From: Symsagittifera roscoffensis
Taxonomy: Eukaryota > Xenacoelomorpha > Acoela > Convolutidae
Direction: 5' to 3'
DNA length: 64,000 bases
Assembly (NCBI RefSeq): GCF_963678635.1
Contig: NC_087066.1
Location: forward strand, 38,697,755-38,761,754
A program made the translations under genes and the position numbers. The notes below the pieces were generated by a model, which was not told the origin of the DNA, made no database searches, and saw only the letters and a list, made by a program, of their open reading frames with translations. Position 1 is the stretch's first letter; the number at the start of each line of letters is the position of its first letter. This document shows positions 55,807 through 64,000 of this stretch, piece after piece.

Positions 55807-57474
55807 ATGAAACTTAATGTTATCTCTGGTCAGAGGTTCGGTATGGCACCGCAAGGAAGTAAAATACAGTCGATAATCTCGGTGGCAGGGCATCAGGTAA
55901 TCAGAAATCTGAGTGAACCGTCTGAGTTCACTTTGATGCATTTGGACACATATGCAGACTATCTGAGGCCGATGGAGCCACGCACCGAGTCGAGGGCTGT
56001 GAGGGCACTACTAACGACGGGTGGCCCTCGCATGAAGAAACTTCATGGACGCTACCTAGAAGTCTATGGGCCGTATCAAGTGATGCTGAACGTGGATGGG
56101 ATCAGTATCTACACCAGGACTTATGTAACAACAGATGATAACCAAATAGGGCAGATCTATTTGGGAGAAGAGGAACTCAAGGTCCGCAGGATAGGCCATG
56201 ACGCCATGATGGAACAAGACGCAGTACACATTGGATATGAAGCAGATGTGACAGCACATCTGCTCGACACCAACGGAACAAAAATCGGAGTCACAGGGCT
56301 TCTGGACACAGGAGCGGTAGTGAGTGTGATGCCGATAAAAACTTGGGAAAGAATGGGCTTCACGCGGGAAGATCTGATTCCTACGAATCTCCGACTGGCA
56401 GCCGCAAATCGAGGAGCCATCTACGTAGCCGGGAGAACACCGATAACGGTCCTTCACATGGGAGGACGAGATCTTTGGATGAGCTTCCTGGTGGTAGAGA
56501 ATCTGGACGATGCCGACCAATTCATTTTGGGCAGAGATTTTGTCAGGAATTTTGACGTGATGATTGATTTGAACAACGGTCTGATACGGATTACAAACCC
56601 GGACCGAAAGTATGTTAAGAGACCAATTAATAGGATAATAACAGACGAAAATAAGGTACCAGTTTTTTTGGATAGAAAAGTAAAATTAAAACCAGGACAA
56701 GCTGTAGTAGCAATTTTTAGAATGAGAAATTTGAATTCGTTGAGTGATAGTAAACAGGTTTGCTTGGTACCGAATCCAAATAGTCAGAGTTCGGTGATTT
56801 TAGGCCGGAGCTTCTCGGTAACGCGAAACGGACTGTGTGTCAGTGTGTTGTTGAACACACTGGAAACCACGGTTTCAATCCAGCGTGGAAAGAAGCTTGG
56901 CTACGCTTTGCCAATGAGGACCGACTATGAGGAGACGCAAAACTTGAAGAAATATAGTGTGAAAGACTGTCCTTATCATGCAAATAAAGATAAAATTTTA
57001 AAGAGAATCAATGAATTAAAATCTATTCATAAATTGTTTTCAATGAAATCCGAAACGGACGACGGCTTATCAAGCTGCTCGAATTTTCCGGAACGCCCCT
57101 CGTCATATGAACTAGATTCTGACAAACCGGTTTTGCCAGAAATAGAACATTTAAAAGGGAAAATAGGTGAGGGAGATTTTGAAAAATTGCGGGACCTCCT
57201 AAATCGGAACGCCGATGTATTTTCAAAACATAAGGCGGACATCGGTTGCTGTAATTTCGTCGAACACGAGATCGAACTAGAAGAGGGCGCCGTTCCTCAT
57301 AGGGAAGGCGCAAGGCGAATGACGCCACATAAATCGGAAGCGTGCCGAGCGGAAATAGAAATGTTGCTTGAATACGACATGATAGAACCCTCGAAATCGC
57401 CATGGGCTTGCGGAGTAGTAATGGCGAAAAAGAAAGGGGGGCAGCTTAGATTTGTTGCGACTTTCGTTACTTGA
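55807..57474 (+). pseudogene. pol: Pol part 1 of gypsy-2: protease and start of RT, frame-broken at its end
   Basis: ATG 55807 lies 2 nt after the gag stop. Residues 1-150 are an unknown leader. LLDTGAVVSVMP (Asp at residue 169, counted from 55801) is the aspartic protease motif, with ILGRDF about 75 residues on. A beta-rich spacer and the N-terminal RT part follow (IEPSKSPWACGVVMAKKK). The frame ends early at 57472 because a T run at 57451-57453 is one base short compared with the RT frame that resumes from 57471. All flanking motifs are intact, so the break is recent or a sequencing error. Confidence 0.85.
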
Positions 57475-60400
57475 ACGCGGTAACGATAAAAGATGCGTAC
57501 CCGATACCGCGAATAGATGAGAGCCTATCTAAACTTGGTGATGCCAAGTTCTTCACCACATTGGACTTAGGTTCTGCCTTCTGGCAGGTCCCTCTGCGAA
57601 AGAAGGACAGAGAGAAAACCAGATTCGCGTGCGAATTGGGGTTGTACCAGTGGAAGAGGATGCCCTTCGGCTTGTGCAATGCAACAGCAACTTTTCAAAG
57701 GCTGATGGCTCAGGCTTTGACAGGAGTGACCAAAAAGTACGGGAATCTCTTGATGTGCTATGTGGATGACGTAGTCATAGCGACACCGACCCTGGAGGAT
57801 CACAGTGATAGGCTCGATGAGGTCTTTGGATGCATGAAAAGAGCAGGATTAAGGTGCAAACCATCGAAATGTGAAATCCTTAGGGATTCGATAAAGTACC
57901 TAGGGAGGATGGTAGACAGGCATGGTGTGAGGCCAGATCCGGAAGCAGTAGAGGCTGTGCTGACATGGAAGGCTCCGAGGACGGACACACAGCTAATGAG
58001 CTTCCTTGGGTTTGCCAATTATTACCGTGAATTCATTAAAGGATATGCGGATAAGGTGTACCCGATGCAGAAGCTGGTGCGCAACAAAGGGAAAAAGTTC
58101 GAATGGAACGATGAGGCACAGGTTGCTTTCGAGAACATAAAGCGGGAACTGTGCGAAGCGCCAGTGCTGGGCATGCCTACAGAAAAGGGCATGTATGTTC
58201 TCGACACAGACGCATCGGTGGTGGCCATCTCAGGAATCTTGCATCAAGAGCAAGAATGGAACGGAAGAACGGTTCTCCGTCCCATTGCATACGGCAGCAA
58301 GGTCTTGAGTGACACAGAGATGAAATATGGCGCACCGAAAGCAGAAATGTTTGCAGTAGTCACCTTCGTGGAAAAGTACCGTGCATACTTGGGGAGCGCT
58401 CCCTTCAAGTTACGCGTGGACAACAGAGCGTTATCCTGGTTGAAGACCTACTCGATGGATCAGAGTTATATTGGTAGATGGATAGTAAGATTGGATGGCT
58501 ACCATATGATAATCGAACATAGGATGCGTGATAAACATCAGAATGCTGACAGCCTCAGCAAGAAAACTGAGTTCTATGAAAGATTGGAGCAGAAGCAGGC
58601 CAATCAGGCGGAAATAAAGGAGGGATTCTCGTTTCTGGACAAAGAAACTTATGAAGCGCTTCCCTTGACGAGATGGTTGGATAAGTCTGGACATCCAATT
58701 CCAGGGCACCCTGAGCTACCTGTAGAGAAAGCAGCCGAGATAAAGATCCTGTCCAAGGAGGATCCGGTCCCCTTGGATTTGTTGCTGCGTTCGAACCTGG
58801 TCCAGCAAGAACTCTCTCGCATGAATATAAACAGCCTCTCATTATTAGATAAAACGGCGCAAGTCACACCACAAGTGATGCGGATGCTGGGTGGATTGTT
58901 AGAAAGAGAAGTGACCAGAGATGACCCCGAGTGGACAGCAGCAGTGGCATCGCTGACAGTCAGTGAGAAGGTGAAGATCATGCCGTCCAGACGACAGCAC
59001 GAAGAGAACGAAAGGGATTGTAGGACAATAGTTCAGCAACTAGTATCCTCAATACCCCAAGAGATTTTAACAGGTACTTCTTACGGACAGAAAGAACAGG
59101 GGAGCAGCAAGCGACAGAAAACCGTCAATTTTGTAGACCGGGATAAAGAGGGTGAAGTTGTAGAACAAAATCTGCCGCAAGACTATTTGTCCGGGGAGAA
59201 GGATGATGAGAAGAACCAGCGATCACAAGATCAACACCCGGGACAAGGAAATTTGTCCGGGGAGTCTGAGATAAACGAGGAAAATCCTGATGAGAAACAG
59301 GACCCAGAGAACAAGGTTTTGTCCGGGGAGTTCAGGTGGATGCGAAGAAAGCACAGACATGATCTGGAGGAGCGTGCAGTCTCCAGCACAAGCTCTTCGA
59401 CGGATGATGCTTCCCGAAACTCAGCAATGGACACCTATTCAGACAGGAACTCGAGTTCGGGATCCGAACTGTCAGAACTGGCGATACACACGCTACTAGT
59501 GGAAACTCGGGCGAGAGACCTGGACAGAGAGGTGTACCAGGATCCTGACAGTGATCGCTACCTAATACCAAGCGAAAGAGTCTTTGACAACGCAGCGGAT
59601 GACTTAGAAACGATAGCGGTATCGAAACGTTCGATAAGCCTGTTGCCGCAGAAAGAGGTAGTCAGGACTGATCTTCAGCCGTTTCAGCAAGAAACACAAC
59701 CGTTGGCGAAGATTTGGTGCGTTAAGATGGAAGAAGACACTCATCAGCCCAACGAGCTGAATAGTCAGATGAGAGTCATGAAGACGTACTGGAAGGCGAG
59801 ATACAGACTCTCGGACCTTCTAAGGGCGCAGAGAAATGATCGCATGACAAGCAACCTAAAAAGGTGGATAGAAAACGGTGCACCTGACAAAGGTGACCTA
59901 GAAGAAGACAGCTATAGGATCCTGAGACAATACTTCATGCAGAAGGAGGTGAGATTATATCTGAACAAGGACGGGATCGTGGCTTGCAGGAGAAGAGAAG
60001 AAGACAAGGTCTTATACAAATATAACGCGATAGTGTTGCCGCAACTCTTTCAGACAGAACTATTATTCAGGTCGCATGATCAGATGGGCCATCAAGGGAT
60101 CGACAAAGTGTATCAGAGGATCCTGAAGCGCTTTGAGTGGCCTGGAATGAAAAAGGCATGTGAGAAATGGGTAACAGCCTGCCTGTCATGCCAACAGGTC
60201 ACGGATCCAAGGAAATTACGATTGCCTTTACAATCGATTGAGTCGTCTGAATTCAACGAGGTGGTGCAGATAGATCACCAGAAGATATGCATGACAGACA
60301 GCAGTTATAACCAAGTCTTGGTCATGATAGATCACTTCACGAAGTATGCAGAGGCCGTGCCCTGCATAACTGCCTCGGCGGAAGAGACATGCGACCACCT

Positions 60401-61121
60401 GATCAATACGTGGATAGCAAGACATGGTTGTCCGATGACGTTTCAATCGGATAATGGAACAGCTTTCGTAGGAGAGCTTACGAAAGAGCTTATGAGACGC
60501 TCACAGGTCGCTCAGGCTCACTCCACAACATACCACCCTCAAACGAATGGCCTAGTGGAAAGACAGAATAGGACGTTAGTGTCGATGCTGAGGGTATATT
60601 GTTCCAGGTACATGACCGATTGGGACAGATACCTTCCACAGGTGATGGGAGCTTATAATAGCACGCAACACTCCACCACTGGAGTCAGTCCACACATGAT
60701 GTTGACTGGACACGAGAAGTCTTTACCCTTAACCTTCTTCTACCCAGAATATGAGGGAAAGAAAACGTCCCCACAGGTCTACGTGAGGGATGTGATCAGA
60801 CGCCAACAGGAGTTGAACGATTTGTGTAGACGAAATACTCAGCAAGCACAGGCAAGGCAGAGGAAAAGATTCGATAAGAAAGCAGCTGGTGCAAAGGCCT
60901 ACTCGGTGGGAGACTACGTATGGGTATTTCAGAACGTTATACCACCGAAAGGAACAAAGAAGCTTCTAAAAAAGTGGAGGGGACCCTTCATGATTACGGA
61001 GGTGCACCAGGAGGGACGTTTTTATAGACTGAGTACTGACCGAGCCGCCCACTACGAGAACATCAAGCCACACAATCCATCCGGAAGGAGGGGATTATCT
61101 AATGATGGACCCTGCTTGTGA
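57471..61121 (+). pseudogene. pol: Pol part 2 of gypsy-2: RT, RNase H, long acidic linker, integrase
   Basis: 1216 codons with the first at 57471, a continuation of the preceding frame and not a start. RT motif A FTTLDLGSAFWQVPL (28-42), motif C CYVDD (96-100); RNase H DTDAS (245), E291, VDNRALSWL (316), NADSLS (358). A linker of about 400 residues (366-780), acidic and partly repetitive with LSGE at 573, 595 and 617, is unusually long. Integrase: HHCC (H869, H874, C904, C907), D935, D994, E1030 with 35 residues between the last two, and a WRGPF module near 1170. Ends TGA 61119. Apart from the break upstream no defect was seen. Confidence 0.85.
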
Positions 61122-62382
61122 GGTCAATGAAAAACGCACCAGGGAGAAGAACGATGGAAACGAAGTCGTAGAGGAAGGCACGGATACACCATTGGACCTG
61201 GATCCAAACGAACAGATCGAAGCGGACGATGAAACCTTACCCTACGCAGAGGAAGATTGGCAGGATCCCGAACAGACAGAGGTTCCCAAGAACTTCGAAC
61301 CAGATCTTCCGTTCACGATGCAGACTCGTCAGAAGGACGGGACGAGACCAAGAAAGAAATACAATCCTTACGGTGACGACTTTGTAGTGGATAGGATAGA
61401 TCTAAAGAAAATAGTGGAGGAAGTAGTGGGTTTAGAGGAAATAACCGTGTCACAAGACATTGACATAGTCGATGATCACAACGATGAGTGGGTTGACGAC
61501 TGGTCGAAACCCGAGGTAGAATTCGACGATGAGCAACAGCAGTCAAATGAACAAGACCTGACGAACCTGCGTGTCTTAGAGTGGCTGAACGAAATGACAT
61601 CAGACCCTAAAGAGACCAGCGTTACGATTCAAGACGTAGATCGTGAAAGCGCGAAATACATTAAGATCGAACGAGATGATCCTTCCTGGGCTGCCCAGGA
61701 AGGACAACTTCTCATTCCAGCGTCTAACCTTGACTTGATATCCGGTATGCGATCGACGGGGACGCCGATGGATATTTTTGTCCGGGGAGTGGGGGTAGGA
61801 CTTACCCACACTGAAAACCTGATAATAAAAAAATTGAGAATAGCAAGAGAAACAGGAGAGTTAGAAGCAGAAACAGGCGAAGAACCTAAGAAACCTGACA
61901 TAGGCAGGGTGGTTGAGTTATATTTTAACTTACCAAATGAATATTCAAGTAACATAATACTAACAGACAGTGATTTCATACTCACAAACAGAACATGTGC
62001 GATAACAATCACCGCAGACATGAGTTTTAGGACAGCGTTAGCGGCAGATTTTAAGAGAGAATACAAAAACGTGGAATTCCTTTGGAAGCAAAGACCAGGG
62101 ATAGGGGGCGTAGCAGCCTTACCTCCGGCGGTGTCGCAGATACCGGGGAAGTACTTATGCTTCTTGGTAACGAGGGCGACGGAGAAGCAGCACGTGGACC
62201 CAGAAAACCTAGTCTTGTCTTTGACGAGGCTGAGGGACTTCCTTGTAGAAATGGACGTGAAGGAGCTCTCGCTTCCAGTGTACGATCCAAACAGAGGAAG
62301 ACTGCATCCTCGGGAATTGTACGCGCTTGTACACGTGATATTCTCTGATACGAACATACAAGTATATCTACACAAGAAATAG
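61102..62382 (+). CDS. Third ORF of gypsy-2 with a C-terminal macro-domain-like fold
   Basis: 426 codons; ATG 61102 overlaps the pol end by 20 bases in the +1 phase. Residues 1-270 are acidic, low in Cys, without a known domain. Residues 285-426 follow macro domains of the OARD1/TARG1 type in block order: ILTDSDF, ITADMSFRTALAADFKREY, GGVAAL, KYLCFLVTRAT, DPENLVLSLTRLRDFL, LSLPVYDPNRGRLHPRELYALVHVIF, NIQVYL. These enzymes remove ADP-ribose from proteins. Both Gly of the MGAGIA-type loop are changed (Arg and Ala), the GCG-x-D loop is YDPNRG, and the Lys and Asp used by TARG1 are not obvious. Binding may remain or be altered; catalysis is doubtful. Confidence 0.6.
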   Translation: MMDPACEVNEKRTREKNDGNEVVEEGTDTPLDLDPNEQIEADDETLPYAEEDWQDPEQTEVPKNFEPDLPFTMQTRQKDGTRPRKKYNPYGDDFVVDRIDLKKIVEEVVGLEEITVSQDIDIVDDHNDEWVDDWSKPEVEFDDEQQQSNEQDLTNLRVLEWLNEMTSDPKETSVTIQDVDRESAKYIKIERDDPSWAAQEGQLLIPASNLDLISGMRSTGTPMDIFVRGVGVGLTHTENLIIKKLRIARETGELEAETGEEPKKPDIGRVVELYFNLPNEYSSNIILTDSDFILTNRTCAITITADMSFRTALAADFKREYKNVEFLWKQRPGIGGVAALPPAVSQIPGKYLCFLVTRATEKQHVDPENLVLSLTRLRDFLVEMDVKELSLPVYDPNRGRLHPRELYALVHVIFSDTNIQVYLHKK

Positions 62383-62776
62383 TACTTAAGTATAGGCTGA
62401 GTGATGTGCGAAAGAGTGTTAGGTCAAAGACTAAGTTGCATGTGATATGTGTGTTATGTTATGTTATGTGTTAGGTTATTAAGATCATGGGTAAGTAGGG
62501 GTTAGTGACCATGAACAACTAAATGACGATCTTGGAAATAGATCCAAAGTTTGGACTGTCCAATCTTAGGTCGAATTCCAAAATTTTAGAAACCAATTGA
62601 TTTTAATAGGATAAATATCTTTTTATCTGAACTGTTTTAAACAAATTTTAACGATATATGTTATGGTGAAACTGACAAGTGTGACATTCGTGATTTCTTT
62701 TCTAGATCCTGATTGATCATTTAAATTACTCACTTGAGTCAAAGAATCGAATCAAATCAAACTTGAAAAGAATAGA
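62383..62776 (+). other. Gap between ORF3 and ORF4 of gypsy-2
   Basis: 394 bases, AT-richer than the ORFs, with TTATG repeats near 62455-62470 and a splice-acceptor-like site at 62690-62705. No gene. It does not repeat the 5' LTR candidate, so the element does not end here. Confidence 0.5.
62690..62705 (+). promoter_or_regulatory. Splice acceptor-like site before ORF4
   Basis: GATTTCTTTTCTAG, a pyrimidine tract ending in AG, 71 nt before the ATG of ORF4. Paired with the donor at 52990 it would give a spliced RNA whose first usable long ORF is ORF4. An inference from position. Confidence 0.4.
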
Positions 62777-64000
62777 ATGGACAACTTCAACCTGGATGAA
62801 TTGGTGGACCTGGCAGAGGCATATGTAGGACCGATGGTAGATGCGATCTATCGTCGGCTGATCGAACGAGACCTCGCTCTGGAGGACCCAGAGGTGATCA
62901 TGTTGCTGACCGCCCTGATCAACATCTTGGGGCACGACAACCGTGGGGACCGCCCCACGGAAGTCCTGTTGATGGCAGCATATGGAGAAAGAGGAGTACT
63001 AGACCGCCCGAACATGAGAGTGATGAGGTGGAGAAACGGGACTCTCTCAGGGAGTGACTTGGCGAATGAGCCTGGATTGGGAAGTTCTAGGACTTACCAA
63101 CCAGGTGAGATGTCAATGCCCTCTAAGCCTAAACCTGGGTTGACGAGAATGCTTCGGGAGATGAACAGCGAGGCGACCTCGTCTGGTTCACAACTGAGAG
63201 CAGCTGTGCCACCAAAAAGGGCGAAAGTAACACAGAAGGTTCAGACGAACCAAACCATACAAGATCTGGACGAGATGAACGATCAGCTGAGAAGTACGAA
63301 GAAGGAGCTGGACGAGATGGCCAGAAGCATGCTCCAGATGGAGGAAGATCGGGACATGTGGAGAAAGTTGTTTGAAGACTGCAACAAAAAGCAGGGTCAA
63401 GAGATCGAACGCTTAAGGCAGGAATACAAAGAGCGATCGGAGCAGGTGGCGTTGACAACGGCCGTGGAGAAAGTGATACCTGCAAGGGATATTCCTCGTG
63501 GGCAGTCCCCGATGGAGCTCTTGACGCCTCGAGAAATGAGTCAAACAACGGAGACACGACCTCCAGCAGAGACAAATCGAGTAATGATCCCGGATCCTAG
63601 TGACACCTTGGGTGACCCCGTCGTAGAACAGACAGTGAGGAAACTGATAGAGACAGCTGGACGACTGGTCGCTAACAAGAATGCGCCAGGTTCCGGGGTG
63701 ACTGCACCCTATGGAACGATTGACGATACGGGCAGAGTACAACTCTCCCAGACCGTGATCAGACAAGGGATAAGTAACGTGACACCACTCATGGGGAGCT
63801 CGAGAAGTCCAGAGAGGAAAGTACAAAAGATGCCAGCGAAGAAAGTGTCTCGTGTAATAGACGTGCAGAAGAATAATCAATTGAAGTATAATTTCACGGG
63901 AGTTCCAGAGACAGATCCGAGGGCCTGCTTCAATCGAGCTACCTGGAGCCCGGCTGTGAACCTGCAGCAACCACCACTTGGGACATCTCACCTGATATTG
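62777..64000 (+). CDS. Fourth ORF of gypsy-2, coiled coil, runs off the window
   Basis: ATG at 62777 and 408 codons without a stop to the last base of the window. Residues 1-65 look helical (DELVDLAEAYVGPMVDAIYRRL and following). Residues about 155-215 are a coiled coil rich in Glu, Lys, Arg and Leu (LDEMNDQLRSTKKELDEMA and following). The rest is low-complexity Pro/Thr/Arg. No known domain; no signal peptide or membrane segment in the visible part, so it does not look like an envelope gene. Its codon use and GC match gypsy-2. It could also be the start of a neighbouring element's gag. Confidence 0.65.
   Translation, partial: MDNFNLDELVDLAEAYVGPMVDAIYRRLIERDLALEDPEVIMLLTALINILGHDNRGDRPTEVLLMAAYGERGVLDRPNMRVMRWRNGTLSGSDLANEPGLGSSRTYQPGEMSMPSKPKPGLTRMLREMNSEATSSGSQLRAAVPPKRAKVTQKVQTNQTIQDLDEMNDQLRSTKKELDEMARSMLQMEEDRDMWRKLFEDCNKKQGQEIERLRQEYKERSEQVALTTAVEKVIPARDIPRGQSPMELLTPREMSQTTETRPPAETNRVMIPDPSDTLGDPVVEQTVRKLIETAGRLVANKNAPGSGVTAPYGTIDDTGRVQLSQTVIRQGISNVTPLMGSSRSPERKVQKMPAKKVSRVIDVQKNNQLKYNFTGVPETDPRACFNRATWSPAVNLQQPPLGTSHLIL

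Larger units (their letters stand above)
49055..64000 (+). mobile_element. Gypsy-2: near-intact Ty3/gypsy-type element with macro-like and coiled-coil accessory ORFs (open at right)
   Basis: LTR candidate, 3 kb leader, gag, protease, RT, RNase H, integrase, a third ORF with a macro-like fold and a fourth ORF run in one orientation to the window edge with no interruption but one single-base break in pol. From 53.0 kb on, GC content is clearly higher than in the AT-rich surroundings and codon use is even, so it looks like a recent arrival. The element is at least 14.9 kb; the 3' LTR is not in the window, so the right boundary is unknown. Confidence 0.7.

Noticed and set aside
61629-62375. 248-codon minus-strand frame under ORF3 of gypsy-2
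   Set aside because: Opposite to a frame with clear macro-like blocks; its content is Ser/Leu-rich and unlike any domain.
62383-62776. 3' LTR of gypsy-2 between ORF3 and ORF4
   Set aside because: No stretch repeats the 49055-49991 candidate or any leader sequence.
63129-63991. Two long minus-strand frames under ORF4
   Set aside because: ORF4 is open over the whole stretch with coiled-coil periodicity; the minus frames are its complement.
1-64000. tRNA, rRNA, CRISPR arrays and host protein genes
   Set aside because: None could be supported by structure or motif. The repeats present are all transposon-related or microsatellite.

Overview
The window is AT-rich animal nuclear DNA made almost entirely of retroelements. 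No ordinary host gene, tRNA, rRNA or CRISPR array could be supported. Everything points to an invertebrate metazoan: two large Ty3/gypsy-type LTR elements, a Penelope-like element (PLE) with a GIY-YIG endonuclease and hammerhead ribozymes, PHD-finger non-LTR elements with restriction-enzyme-like endonucleases (REL-endo), and a decayed APE-type non-LTR element. The phylum cannot be fixed from the sequence.

Layout. (1) 1-1548: AT-rich flank with a possible MITE. (2) 1549-20131: an 18.6 kb gypsy-type element (here gypsy-1), bounded by LTRs of 386 and 408 bp, strongly A-rich on the plus strand. It carries decayed gag, protease, RT, RNase H and integrase, a Pro/Ser/Thr-rich ORF, an envelope-glycoprotein-like region and a further unexplained ~600-codon region; all are broken by stops and frameshifts. 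(3) 20132-28516: dispersed repeats and five PLE 3' ends on the minus strand, three of them in a tandem array with a 1.33 kb period. (4) 28850-30880: a decayed APE-endonuclease/RT element on the minus strand. (5) 32860-34640: old LTR-like fragments related to the LTR candidate of the second gypsy element. (6) 34652-39810: two neighbouring copies of a REL-endo non-LTR element with an N-terminal PHD finger; a ~670 bp block looks identical in both. (7) 40300-48690: a second REL-endo element family, preceded by SGNH-esterase-like and PHD-like sequence. Its extreme 3' end is split by a complete PLE (44427-48613) flanked by a perfect 13 bp target-site duplication. (8) about 49055 to beyond 64000: a nearly intact, higher-GC gypsy-type element (gypsy-2) with a 3 kb leader full of hairpins and of boxes with the consensus AATCCGGAGGGGT, a long gag, pol with one single-base break, a third ORF ending in a macro-domain-like fold, and a fourth coiled-coil ORF running off the window.

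The most interesting items are the macro-like accessory ORF of gypsy-2 and its hairpin/box leader. In the PLE they are the PHD finger inserted between RT motifs B and C, the 68 nt putative intron that would fuse its two ORFs in frame, and the hammerhead motifs in both terminal repeats. The SGNH-PHD-RT-REL-endo arrangement of the element next to it also stands out. Family calls rest on motifs read by eye; no database search was possible.
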